In this document: positions 1 through 10,531 of the stretch, piece by piece | Layout of the letters: each line of letters opens with the position of its first letter | Position numbering within the stretch: the first letter of the stretch is position 1 | NCBI GenBank assembly: GCA_001600635.1 | Contig: BCKL01000015.1 | Location: 448,360-512,359, forward strand | Reading direction: 5' to 3' | DNA: 64,000 nt | Origin: Leucosporidium creatinivorum | Taxonomy: Eukaryota; Basidiomycota; Microbotryomycetes; Leucosporidiales; Leucosporidiaceae | Notes under the pieces: generated by a model | Told to the model about the DNA's origin: nothing | Database searches by the model: none | What the model saw: only the letters and a program-made list of their open reading frames with translations | Program-made: the position numbers and the translations under genes

Positions 1-102
1 CAGGCCAAGGACATGGGCCTCGCTGCCGACCTTTGGAGCTTGTCGACTCGTCTTGTCGAGGAGAAGCTTGGTAGTGATGCTCTCAAGTCTTGGAGCAGGT
101 AG
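1..102 (+). CDS. C-terminal tail of a possible short-chain dehydrogenase (5' part outside window)
   Basis: Frame 1 is open from the first base to a TAG at 100-102 and gives 33 residues. The stretch containing LAADLWSLSTRLVEEKLG resembles the C-terminal helix of fungal retinol-dehydrogenase-like short-chain dehydrogenases, where a substrate-lid helix of the form LWxxSexLV often ends the protein. No catalytic motif is inside the window, so the family call rests on this tail alone. About 200 nt after the stop begins a relic of CDS1 that lacks its own 5' end, so the junction may be a rearrangement breakpoint. It could equally be the end of an unrelated protein. Confidence 0.35.
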   Translation, partial: QAKDMGLAADLWSLSTRLVEEKLGSDALKSWSR

Positions 103-302
103 ATAGAAGTGTTTGAGTTCAATCGCAATGTTCATAGCGTCGTTTCGCAGTTCTATTACCCTCTCACCTTGCGAGCCGGCCGAGTTGCCATCGCCGAGCT
201 TCGCCACAAATCGATTTAACGTTCTCTCGCTCTCGCTTCTTTCCCTCTTTGTTCGGCGCTAACGCGTAGACCGGCGCTCCGTAAAAAAGGGGAATCCCTA
301 GT

Positions 303-1322
303 GTACTTCTTCAAGCATATCCTCACGCTCCAATCGAGCTTCCTTCCCACCGCCTTCTCCTTCGCTCAATACCACCGTCTCAACAGCTTCGGCTTGTACA
401 TCATCGGTGAGTCGAGTTCGCTGGTCTCAAGCAGCAGTATGGCTATGCACAAACCTCGCCTGCCCGAGAAGACGAGAGACGACTGATGTGCGCTGTTAGG
501 ACAGAAGAGCTGACCTTCGGCGTTTGACAGGCTTCGTCTCGTTCGTCGCCAACCTCACGAGGTCACAGCTCCGCCGGCAGTTCGGCCTCTTCGGCTGGAT
601 CCACATGTCGCTCCTGCTCATCGTCGTCAGCAGCCATTTCATCGTCAACAACATCCTTGAGGTGAGTTGGTTTGGGCTTCTCCCCTCCTACGCCGAGCGA
701 GTAGCTGACGGTTATCTTCATCAAACTAAAGGGCATGATTTGGTTCTGGGTGCCCGCTTCGCTGGTCATCTTCAACGACATCGCTGCCTACGTTTGTGGT
801 GAGTGTCAAGGCGATTCGCTCGGCCGAGCTCTCGCTGACTTGCCTCTCCCTGCACAGGCATGCTCTTCGGTCGCCACCAGCTCATCAAGCTTAGCCCCAA
901 GAAGACGGTCGAGGGATTTGTCGGAGCATTCTTCCTTACGATCCTCATCGCTATCGGGGTGAGTTCTCCTTCAAGCCTCGATCCCCCTGGGCTCCCTTCC
1001 AGCTCCACTCCATAGTCCTCGCCATCTTCGCCTCGCTGGTCGCTCCCTTCGGCGGCTTCTTCGCAGCGGCTTCAAGCGCGCGTTCGGCATCAAGGACTTC
1101 GGCGACTCGATCCCCGGCCACGGAGGCATGACCGACCGGATGGACTGCCACTTCCTCACGGGGCTGTTCACCTTTGTCTATTACGCCTCGCTCATTCGTG
1201 GTACCCATATCACCGTCTCCTCGGTCCTCGCTGCCGCCATTAGACGGCTCACGACCGAGCAGCAGGCCGAGCTGATCAAGGAGTTGGGCAAGATGCTGGC
1301 TGGTAAGGGTGTTGGGCTTTAG
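303..1322 (+). pseudogene. CDS1: Decayed/truncated CDP-diacylglycerol synthase (CDS1) relic
   Basis: CDS1 makes CDP-diacylglycerol from phosphatidate and CTP in the ER membrane. Exons at about 303-410, 532-661, 732-798, 858-958 and 1002-1322 encode recognisable family blocks: YYFKH-like start, [40 protein letters not shown], then LVAPFGGFFA, IKDFGDSIPGHGGMTDRMDC and a normal C-terminus ending AGKGVGL. Three defects are visible. First, the N-terminal ~100 residues are absent: the first block follows directly on what looks like an intron end (GCTAAC branch, CCCTAG). Second, after the donor at 959 the rest of that intron and about 55 codons of the luminal loop are missing, the sequence resuming inside an exon at WAPFQLHS. 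Third, near 1065 one base is missing, since FFA-SGFKRAF is readable only with a frame change. CDS1 is normally essential, so I infer an intact copy elsewhere. Confidence 0.75.
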
Positions 1323-1638
1323 ATGGTAGGGAGCTAGTATCTACCTGATAGTAACGATGCGAGCGTTCGATGATGTGCGCGCCGAACACAGAACGGACAA
1401 AGAAAGCCGAGCTGAGGAGAAAACCGAGCGTAGAGGCGCCGGCTACCGAGATAGCGAGCAAGTGGTTACAAGCTGATAAATGGGCCAGATCCCCTCGCTG
1501 AGCGACCACTCTACATCGCCTCACCGATTCTCGCGCCGCGATTGGAACTCACTCTCACGCTCAAGAAGCCCTCGGTCGTCGAAAGAGATAAGCGAAACCT
1601 CGAGTACAACACTACAGACTACACCAAACACTACTCTA
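1323..1638. other. Convergent 3' intergenic region
   Basis: This interval separates the 3' ends of the CDS1 relic (plus) and the PC-esterase gene (minus). I see no coding signal, RNA gene or repeat in it. Confidence 0.6.
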
Positions 1639-3255
1639 TCACTTGTTCTCCATAACGATAGTCCATACGAGCTTGATCCAAGTGCCCGGAACGACGGGCA
1701 GAGCCCACTGCGAACGAGACGAGAAGAGGTTAGCTTCGGCGATGCTTGGCTGGCTTCGGCCAAAGTCGTTCGGCGTAGTCGTGGCAGGGAAACGCGACCT
1801 CACATGAAGGCAATCCCCGTTCGCCATATGCGCGTCAGGCCGCTGCCCTCCCATCTCCGTAACGTTCAAGAACGACACACTCGCGCCCGACTTGCTCAAT
1901 CCCTCGGGGGCAGCAGCATCCAGCTCGTCTGCCCAAACATGGTTCATGTCGCCGAAGGTTCCCCAGGACCAATCTGGATGCTTGTGAAACTCAATGAAGG
2001 GGGGAGCGGGGTAGAGCGGCGTGGTGGCGTGCTCGCAGTCGGGGTGCGCTGGGGTCGTTGATCTATAGATGAGGTCGAGGGAGGGGATGTTGTTGAGGCG
2101 GGCGAGGAGAGTGCGAGCCTTTGGATGATGTGAGAGGTCAGCGAGGGAGACTCGAAGATGAGAGACAGCAACTCACAGCTGCTCGGCCGAGCTTGGCTAG
2201 CCCCGAGGCATCCAACCCGAGACAGACGAGACTCCAGTGCGCTCCCGTATTGAAGAAGAGCACCGAGTTCTCTTCTCCCTCCCACTCCTTCTCCTTCCTC
2301 ATCGGCAGTACTGCCTCCCACGTCGAATTCTGAAGCCATCCCTCGAACTTGACCGACTCGCCCAGCCCCTCAGCGACGGCTAGAGATCTCAGCTCATCGG
2401 GGTGAAGGAGAGTGTCGTGTCGTAGGATGTGTGCGAAGGGCTGGGCAAAGCGTTCGGCGGGGACGTCGGGAAGAGCTCGGCGGAGGAGTTCGAGGGTCGC
2501 GTTGCTGGCGAAGAGGGCTTGGTGGAGAGGGGAGCCGGTAGCCTTCTGATACCAGGAGTAGGATTTGCCTCGGTAGCCGTTGGAGAGGGAGGGGAGGTTC
2601 ATCATCGACTTGAGCGCCTCCACGCTCTGCAAAGTGACCGAATCTGCGAGATCGCCGAACCGAGAGAGAGAGTCAGTGCTGGACGTGCAGTGCAAATGGA
2701 GAGAACAGAGCACTCACCTCCAACCAACAGCAATCCCTTCTCGCTGTTGTACATGCGCTTGAGAAAATCGAAGGTATCCCAATTGCGAATCTCCCCCTCG
2801 GGGCGCCAGGAGAAAGCCGAAAGCTCGGTCGTCCTCATATGCCCAGCGTTGAGAGCACCCGACCCCCAGACTTCCACTACAGTATCCTTTGTCCATACTC
2901 TCGACGGCGCTTCCCATCTCCCTCGATTCAAATCGTCATGACGGGTCGAGGGATGCGAAGGTCGCAGTTCGAACTGGGGCGCTAATGCTGGGGAGGGAGG
3001 CGGCGGTGGTGGTGGAGGTTGTAGTCGGGAAGGGGGCTGGCGAGGAGCTTTGTGGTGTACTACAGACTGGCCGGCCAGTGCTAGCACGAGCACGAGAAGC
3101 AGCGCCAACAGACCGTTCCGCTGGGTCTCGAGAGAGGGGAGGCGTCCTGTCCGTTGGCGAGATGTAGGGGACCACTTGAAGTCGCCTTCTGCGAGCAGGG
3201 ACGACTCTGAATCACGCCGGCTGTCCCCATCTTCGACGTCGAGCGGCTCGTACAT
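1639..3255 (-). CDS. Type II membrane PC-esterase / TBL-like putative O-acyltransferase or esterase
   Basis: Three exons (2718-3255, 2177-2643, 1639-2118) join in frame to 494 residues. A charged cytoplasmic N-terminus (1-47) precedes one membrane anchor (about 48-63, NGLLALLLVLVLALAG), then a Pro-rich stem and a lumenal domain. The first splice creates LLLVGDSVTLQ, the GDS motif of SGNH/PC-esterase proteins. FFNTGAHWS and, near residue 440, GDCLH followed by PGTW give the second block and the catalytic DxxH pair. Together these match the TBL/PMR5/CAS1-type family that O-acetylates or deacetylates polysaccharides in the secretory pathway. The start is the ATG at 3255; the anchor lies just downstream, as expected for a Golgi enzyme. 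Substrate is not predictable; a cell-wall or capsule glycan is inferred. Confidence 0.7.
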
Positions 3256-3806
3256 GCGAGGAGATGAGAGAAGGAGGGAAAGAGGCAAGTAGTCGAGGCG
3301 GCGGCTTGGGCGCGATCGAAGCCTAGCGGGAGGACAATTGATGAACAATCTCAATTGTAGTGCATTCCCAGGACGACGGATCGCTCTGCTGAGCTGCCCC
3401 CAGCTCGCCTGTTGTGCTACAGTACAACTTGCAGCCGTTGAGCCCCAGGCTAGCTTCCCGGCCCCGCGCCGAGCCTTTTGCAATTCAGGCCTGATCCGGG
3501 GCGAGATGAGGTGCAAGAGATGAGAGCAGTAGAGGCTACAGTACTGTACAGGATGGCGGCGTACTCGCGAAGAGATTGTTTCGCCCTGGTTGAAGCAGCG
3601 GGAGAAGAGCAGCGCCGAGCCAATGTGAACCTGCGCCGAGCTCATTTCCTTCAACACCGATCTCGGGTATGCAAAGGTCTATTGCGGTCCTAATCAAGTG
3701 CAAAGAAGAAAACTCAGGTGTAGCTAAGTATTTTAAGCAGTCTGCCGTGTCCAGCACCCGCCTCCAGTGTCGCGCCCAAGACACCATGCTCGGCTCAGCC
3801 TCAGGC
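3256..3806. promoter_or_regulatory. Upstream region of the PC-esterase gene with CTACAG motifs and a palindrome
   Basis: This 550-nt interval lies 5' of the minus-strand PC-esterase and 3' of the FAD oxidase. It carries no convincing gene. A perfect 12-nt palindrome, TACAGTACTGTA, sits at 3537-3548, and a related GCTACAGTAC occurs near 3415-3425. These could be a transcription-factor site for the PC-esterase, about 280 nt from its start codon. That role is inference. Confidence 0.4.
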
Positions 3807-5727
3807 TCAAGCTCCCACGATCGCCGCCACTCCTGCTCCTCGGAAAACGTTGTTGGGGTCGTACTTGGTCTTGAGCTTGGAGAGGCGAAGGTATTGAGCT
3901 ATCGAGTGCGAGGCAGGATCAGCGAGCGCCTCCGCCAGGGAGCCGAAGCACGACTCACAAGCCCAGTAAAGCCTGCGGGCCTCGTCTTGTGTGAGAGTCG
4001 GGTCCACTGTGGGTTAAGAGAGGTCAGCGTCACTCTTGTACATCACCAAGGAGGGCGACGCACAGTAGTTGGTGTACGCTCCCTCGCGACCCTTTAAACG
4101 CCGAGCATCGGATCCACCAGCGCCGAGTACATCCCTTGCACAAAATTGAAGCCCTCCAAGGGGGAAGGTGGAAGACGGGTGGGCGAGGAGGCGAGGAGTT
4201 GGACGTTGAGGAGCTTGTCGCGGTGGGAGAAGGAGGAGGAGGAGAGGGAGAGAGCGTTGATGGCGCTCGAGGGGCCGCCGAAGAGGTCGAATTCGGTGAA
4301 CCTGGTGATGAGCGAGGAGGCATAGTAGAAAGCGGGACAAAGCGGTCAGCTCTTTGTTCTATCGAGTCGGCGTCACGCGCAGAGCAGACGAGAAGGGGAA
4401 AGTTGACGACTTACCAGTTGCTCGTCGTCGGCGTGTTGAAGAGATAGTTAAAGAAGCACTCAACCGCCTTCTCGCTGAGAGGAGCGAAGGAAGGGACAAG
4501 CAGAGACTTGGCAAAATAGTCATCAAACTGCAGGCACGGAGAGGGAGAGATCAGCTGTTAGCCGCCGAATCATCGCCGAGCTGGACGTACGAGCTTGGGC
4601 GAGGCAGCAGAAGAGAGCGGCTGTCCTCCAGGCGAGACCTGCTGCAGGGAATCGATCCAACTGAGATCCTTAACGCTTGACACGTATCGTCCAGGAATCC
4701 TAGCGAGGAGAGGCGCGATAACTTGATCGTACTCGTCTCGCGAGCCTTGGAACGAGGTGCCGATGGCCACGACTCCGCCCTTGATGATGTTGATCTTGAG
4801 GCCGAGAGCTGGAGGCGCTTCCTCTTTGCCAAAATCCTGAAAGGCAAGGAAGGCTTGCACGGCGGAGGAGGTGGGGAGAACGCCGGGTGGGTAGGTGTAG
4901 TTGGCGACGATGACGGTAGGAGGTCGGTTGAAGGTCTTGAAGTGGTAGTTGACGAAGATGCCGAATGATGGTGCAGCTCCACGAAGAGCCTGTGCCAGAT
5001 CACGAGTCAGCGAGGGAGTAGAGTCGGCAGAAACGCTCGGCGCTCACCCAGAACAGATTCTCGTCCTCTGAGGCGGTCAAGCCCCGCTTGATGGTACCGT
5101 CGGCGAGTACGACGTCGAAGGCGACAATGTTGTCCAAAGTGAGTCCCCATTTGCGCGAGGAAGGGCCATAACCTGCAGCACCAGGGTCGGCTCTTGATCT
5201 CGGCCGTTCCCCTCCCCAACGCCGAACTCACCTCCGTAGGCGGCATGTCCACCGATACCGACCCATGGGCAAGTGCCATGGCTCAGAGCTCTTCCTTCTT
5301 TGTCCAGCGCCAACGCAAGGTCTCCGAGAAGAGCCCCGCCGCCAATGCGAGCCGTTCCATCCGAGTCGACGACGACGGCCTTGAGCGAGCTGAGGTCAAG
5401 CACGAGGGACCCGTCGTCCGAGCCCACCCCGTAGGCGACCTACAGATACGTATCAGCGTCGGCGAGCAACTACTCGAAGCGCAAGAAGCTCACATTCGAA
5501 TGCCCTCCTCCCCTCGCGACGACGGCGACGCCGAACTGAGCTCCACACTTGACGGCGCAGGACACTTCTTCGATAGAGTTGGGGAAGACAATAGCCGTAG
5601 GGAAGCGCTGCACCCTCAGGTTCCAGTTGAGGATGAGGTTCGAGTAGTCGGGACTCGAGGATGTGATGGGCGAAAGACCGGCTTGCTCGAGGCAGTCGAG
5701 GAGGGTCAGGCCGATGGGTGTTGCCAT
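3807..5727 (-). CDS. BBE-type FAD oxidase (glucooligosaccharide-oxidase-like), with a reading-frame break
   Basis: Eight exons: 5494-5727, 5232-5439, 5048-5172, 4591-4989, 4415-4527, 4064-4301, 3959-4006, 3807-3898. Total length (about 490-500 residues) fits berberine-bridge/AA7 oxidases. The FAD domain has VARGGGHSN, whose His is the usual covalent flavin site, and HGTCPWVGIGGHAAYGGYG, whose Cys matches the second flavin link of glucooligosaccharide oxidases. The C-terminus KTKYDPNNVF is the family signature. No signal peptide is evident. In exon 6 the frame ending VDPMLGV meets TAA at about 4096, while GREGAYTNY in the next frame continues correctly into the following exons; one missing base near 4097 explains this. 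Either the gene is newly inactivated or the sequence has an error. Substrate is unknown; oxidation of a carbohydrate or alkaloid-like alcohol is the family norm. Confidence 0.75.
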
Positions 5728-5942
5728 GCTGAAGGCGAGCAGCAGTAGACGCGTGTAGCTGAGAAAGGTAAGCGTCTTGGTCGAAGTTGTGGTGAGAAAG
5801 CAAGAGACGAACCCGGACAGAGCGGAGATACATCGTCGCTCCGCTGGACTGGACTCCTCTCCGATCGCTCAAGCCGGCCCGCCAGCAGCATCTCTTCCAT
5901 GGTCACGGATATACTGAGTACTTCGTTACAACTAGCGGCGCT

Positions 5943-7463
5943 TTACAGCCTGGACGACTCCTTAGACACCCGGACCACCGCCTTTCCCCAGGTCTGTCGA
6001 GCGCCGAGCGCGGCCAGTCCATCGGGAACGCTCTCGAGACCTCTGCAGATTGAGCAGGGTCAGCTATGCTCAGGAAGACATCATAGAGCAACACCATAAG
6101 CCCCAGGACCCAGGAAAAGACTCACTCGAACACCTTATCGTATACGATGCCCTTGATGCGCTTCTCGGCGAAGAGCTTGAGCAACGCCTCCCACGTCTCG
6201 GACACCTTCTTGATCTCGTTTTTGCTGTACGCTCCCCAGTGGACACCAGTTACGGCGACATTCTTGAGGAGGACCAAGTTGGCGGGAATCTGAGGGAGAG
6301 GGAGTCAGCTCGGCGAGAGGGGAGCGAGCTGGAGAGACTTACCTTCTCGATGTTACCTCCTGCGAAGCCGACGACGATGAGACGACCGTTCCAGGCAATG
6401 CACTTGAGCGAAGGGATGATCATGCCGACGGGGTCGTAGACGCTGTGGGAAAGCAGAGCGGAGGGTCAGCGCTGAAGTCGTCTCGGTCGAGCTTTCCTCA
6501 ACTCACACGTCAGCGCCGTGACCCTTGGTAATCTCCATGACCTTCTTCTGCCAGTCTCCCTTGGCTCCCTCGGCGTAGTTGACAGCATAGTCGGCTCCAT
6601 TCTTGAGGCAGACGTCCAACTTGGCTTGAGTCGAGCAAGCGGCGATAACCTTGGCTCCCAAGGCCTTGCCGATCTGTAGAGCGGCGAGACCGACTCCTCC
6701 AGCGGCGGCGTGGATGAGGAGATACTCTCCTGTTGAACGTAAGGGGCTTGTATGAGGGACCGTTTTGAGGTGAAGCCAAAGCCAGCGCCGAGGTTTAGCG
6801 AGAAGAGGACTCACCAGGCTGGATGTTGGCGCGGTAGACGAGGGCGGCGTAGGAGGTAGGGTAGGTGACGTAAAGACCTGCAGCTTCCTCCATCTTCATG
6901 CCCTCGGGAACGGGAACGAGGGTGTGGAAGGGAACTGAGGAAGCGGAGAGGTCAGCGATGTTCCTGCGAGTATCGGCTTCCGTCCCTTGAGCTCACCCTT
7001 GATCTTCTCAGCATAACTTCCTTGTCCTGCACCGAACACACGAGCTCCCGCACGAAGCCAGCTCGGGGCGCCGGCAGGGATGGGCGACGATTTGGAGATG
7101 GTGCCGCTGAACTCGGCTCCAGCGACATAAGGGAAGGGGGGCTTGTGCTGGTAGAGTCCTTGAACCTGTATCGAAGCAAGGCATGAGCTTCCTCTGCTTC
7201 GGATGCTCACCCCCACCAGCGGCTAGCGACGCTGCCGGACCGGGGCGCGCTGGACTCACCTGCAGCACATCGAAGTAGTTGAAGCCAGCGGTGCTGTCGA
7301 GAAGATATTAGCTCGGCAGTGCTGCTTCGACAGCCTCTGTAGCTCACTGGACGTCGACGAGCACCTCGTCCTTGCCTGGCTTGGGATCCGGTACGTCGTT
7401 CTTGAGGGTAGCAGGCAGCTCCTCCATACCCTTGAGGTTACGTTCGATGAGATAGGCCTTCAT
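5943..7463 (-). CDS. Zeta-crystallin-type NADPH:quinone oxidoreductase (MDR family)
   Basis: Eight exons (7348-7463, 7260-7293, 6997-7165, 6815-6934, 6507-6729, 6343-6442, 6126-6289, 5943-6042) splice in frame to about 340 residues starting MKAYLIERN. The GroES-like half contains HTAGFNYFDVLQVQGLYQ and PPFPYVAGAEFSG. The nucleotide-binding half has IHAAAGGVGLAALQIGKALG, a typical NADPH Rossmann motif (AAxGGVG), followed by KNGADYAVNY and DVVYDPVGG-like segments. No Cys/His zinc ligands of alcohol dehydrogenases are seen, as expected for the quinone oxidoreductase branch. The likely role is cytosolic one- or two-electron reduction of quinones or enones using NADPH. It is divergently arranged with the His-rich secreted protein gene across a 594-nt interval. 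Confidence 0.85.
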
Positions 7464-8057
7464 TCTGTGCTGTAAGAGTTGAGTGCGATAGAAGAGGTGT
7501 GGTCGGTTCCAAGCCAACTGCAGCTCCGCCGTTTCCTCGACGAGCTCGCTCGGCTGGGTTTCGGCGAAGAGGCTCTGAGGAGGGCGCGGGGCTTCTGTGG
7601 GGTATAGCCTGAGTGGTTGAAGCTACTTTGATCTGCTGTGAGGCTACATCAGAGCAAATCGAGGTTCGACCCCTTTCGAGGCCAACCTCTTCACGCCGGT
7701 CGTCCTTTTCGGCTCCCCTTCGGCCGAATCGCTTCTACTTCAACTTCCGCTTGATGCTGCAGTCTTCTGGCTTCGCAGACTGCTTGCGCAACGCTAGGCT
7801 TGCGGCACGAAGCTCGCCTCAAAGAGCAAGGGCGCGCAGCTCGCAGCGCTCGTTCACCTTCGCTTCTGCAGAGCCAGCAGCTCTTTCCTTCTTACACCTC
7901 CCTCGTTGGATTTGTTCAGTCCAGCTCGACTTCCGCCTGCTCCTCCCTAGCCACCTGACGCCCTGCAGCACCCTCGCCAGCCCGTGGCGCAGCATCCGCT
8001 CCCTCTCTGCGACAACAAGCTTGAGTGCTCGCCAGATTGCACCAATCAGTCTACACG
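7464..8057. promoter_or_regulatory. Divergent promoter interval between the quinone oxidoreductase and the His-rich protein gene
   Basis: This 594-nt interval lies between start codons on opposite strands and must hold both promoters. A degenerate tRNA-like A-box/B-box pair occurs at about 7606-7672 (GGTTCGACCCC at about 7663), but no closed cloverleaf forms. The 8000-8057 part is pyrimidine-rich, like a fungal leader before the ATG at 8058. Confidence 0.5.
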
Positions 8058-10219
8058 ATGAGGTCCATCATCAGACTCGCCGCCTTCGCTTCCCTAGGTG
8101 AGTCCAACGCCTCGGCAGCTTCCGCCGAGCTTTCGCTAATCCTTTCGCCTTTGGCAGCGTTCGGCGCTCCTTCCCTTGAAGTCGACACCACTCCCCTTCA
8201 AGTCTCCGCCGATGTCACGGACGACTCATCGCTCACAGTACACATCCTTCGCACCGACGACCTCTTATCGCACGACATCCCTCACCATACCCGCTCGCCC
8301 ATCCTCGAGCGCCTCACCCACGTCGAGCTTCGCGTTTCGCTCGACAAGGAAGACGGCCTCTTCATCATCAACGACGAGAAGATTGATCTCTCCGGACTTG
8401 TAGGCAACGACGACGAGCACCGTCCGAGGCATGTACAGGCCGTCAAAGCTCAGGTAAGCTTCCGCTCGCAGCTCTCGTCGGCGCTGCGCGGTTGACCGAC
8501 CCTTTTGCCTATTGCAGGCCTTTTCGCTCGCTCACACTGCTACTATCGATGGCAAGGTGTACACCAGCGAGGAGCTCGCTACCTTGGCTGCCGAGCAACT
8601 CCCAGCAGGGATCATCGGCGTGAGTTCAGCTTTCCCTCGCCCATCCCCGCTATTTGCAGTCGACTGACTAGCTCGCTTCTTTCCGTGTTTCCCTTTCCCA
8701 TCGACTACGCACGCGCAGACCGAGGTCACCGTCGTCGAGGACGAGCTTGAGGATACTGCACTCGCTCAACCTGCCGAGGAGGAATCGAGGGAAGAGGCTC
8801 GCGTTTCGATGAAGTCGTACTCGGTCTTTGTTCGCGTGAGCAGCTTAGCTTTTCAGTTCCTTCTCCCTCGCTAACTCGTCCTTCTAACGCCCACAGATCA
8901 CCGAGGACGACGACGTCTCCATCCCGAACCACAAGGACGTCTCGCACGACTCTACCATCCTCATCCCCGTCCTCCAAGTCTCTCTTACCATCGATGACGA
9001 TTCCGGCAAGCCCGTAAAGATGCAGGCCATCTCAGTTCGACCTGTTCGCCGTCCTCTGCGCGCCGACCGTCGACCGAAAGGCTCTCGCAAGCGACCCTCC
9101 TTCGACCGTCGCCCTCACCACGAGCATGACGAGGATCTGGAGCTCGATAGCCGCCCTCAGCGACAGACCGAGGAGCACGCGTCGATGGAACGTCGTCCCT
9201 CCCGCGGCGAGGGATCGCGCCGCCCTCGCTTCGGCGATGAGGCTGGAGAGTCTCGAGGTCCTCCTTCTCACCGTCGCCCTCCGCCTCCTCCCGGTCATGA
9301 TGGACCTCATCCTCCTCCTCCTCGAGATGGACCTCACCCCCCTCCCCGCGATGGCCCAGGACCTCCTCGCTCGCCTCATGGCCCGCCGAGAGGTCCTCCT
9401 TCTCCCTTCTTCGATGATGAAGATCACGACGAAGACTTCGGCTCGCACAGGCATCATCACGAAGATCAAGAATATATGCCTCACCACCGTTTCGAGCACC
9501 ATGGACCACCTCACCACGGCCCTCCCGCTTTTGTTCGCTGGATCGCTCAGCGCCTCGGAATCACTCCTCCTCCTCGCTGTCCTCATCGTCACTATTCGCA
9601 CCATCACCACGAGGGGGAGGAGGAGCTCTTCGGACCTCGAGGCGGACGTCCTCACCGCCGCCCTCATCACTCGGAGGAAGGAGCCGAGCACGAGCCGTTC
9701 GGCGAGGACAAGTCGCCTCGGCAGAGGTCTCCTCACCGCGGCCCTTCGTCCGAAGAGATCGACCATTCGGATGACGCTGTTCATGATATGGTAGAGGGAC
9801 ACAAGCCCTCGCCTTCACACTCTCGCCACCGCCGACCTTCCTTCGACGATCCTCGCGACTTCGACTCGGATGACTCTCACCCTCCCTTCCACCACCACCG
9901 CCACCACCCCTTCCACCACGGACCACCCCATCGTTTCACCCACCGCTTCCGTCACTTCTTCCACTCAGCGTCCTTCCTCGCCGAGGGAATTGCCCTGTCG
10001 CCCTTCTTCTTCCTCCTCTCGAGCATTGTCAAGATCGCCATCGGCGCGTTCGTACTCGTCAAGCTCGGGAAGGGTATCAAAAGGAGGGTCAAGGCGAGGC
10101 GTGAAGGCCGTTTGATGCTGCAGGAGGAGCAGGACGCTTTGGAGAGCTCGGCGGGGATGGAGAAGGAGGTGCTCCCTCGGTACGCGGACGAGGAGGTCGC
10201 GGTGCAGGGGAAGGTTTGA
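8058..10219 (+). CDS. Secreted, C-terminally membrane-anchored His/Pro/Arg/Asp-rich protein of unknown function
   Basis: Five exons (8058-8097, 8158-8453, 8518-8619, 8719-8835, 8897-10219) give 625 residues. Residues 1-17 (MRSIIRLAAFASLAFGA) form a signal peptide. Residues 20-230 look like a folded beta-rich domain with repeated strands (VSADVTDDSSLTVHI, VELRVSLDKEDGLFIIN, YSVFVRITEDDDVSI, VSLTIDDDSGKPVKMQ). Residues 235-540 are low complexity: PPPP/GP/RDG repeats mixed with clusters of HH, HHH, DED and SR/RRP. A hydrophobic segment at about 554-575 (PFFFLLSSIVKIAIGAFVLV) precedes KRRVKARR, giving a type I topology with a short basic cytosolic tail. I do not recognise the family. The His/Asp clusters suggest metal or pH-dependent binding outside the cell; that is inference only. 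Confidence 0.8.
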
Positions 10220-10531
10220 CGAGGCGGTGCGTTTCTTGTACATACCTGGTTCATCTCTAGCCCTGCGTCCTCCGTAACATCTGTGCTAGGCAGCGGCTCT
10301 CCCTTCCCCCTCCTTAGTCGTCGCTTTCGACACGCCCTGCTATCTATGATATACTACCCACTCTTCTCGAGAGATGCAACGCGCTCCAGCTCGTCGTAGC
10401 TGTTCAGGCGCAGAGGAGAGACCGAACGAGACGCCAAGACAGCGAGCTCGAGTAGCGCTCGCTCTCGGCCGATTGCTGCGAGGGCTATTCGATGACAGAT
10501 CGGAGAAGCTACAGAAAGCAAGGGAGCAGAA
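10220..10531. other. Convergent 3' intergenic region
   Basis: The interval lies between the 3' ends of the His-rich gene (plus) and the F-box-like gene (minus). I see only untranslated-region-like sequence and no further gene. Confidence 0.55.

Noticed and set aside
9032-9802. 256-codon minus-strand open frame opposite the His-rich gene
   Set aside because: It is the shadow of a low-complexity coding strand. The plus strand has a signal peptide, a membrane span and a consistent splice pattern.
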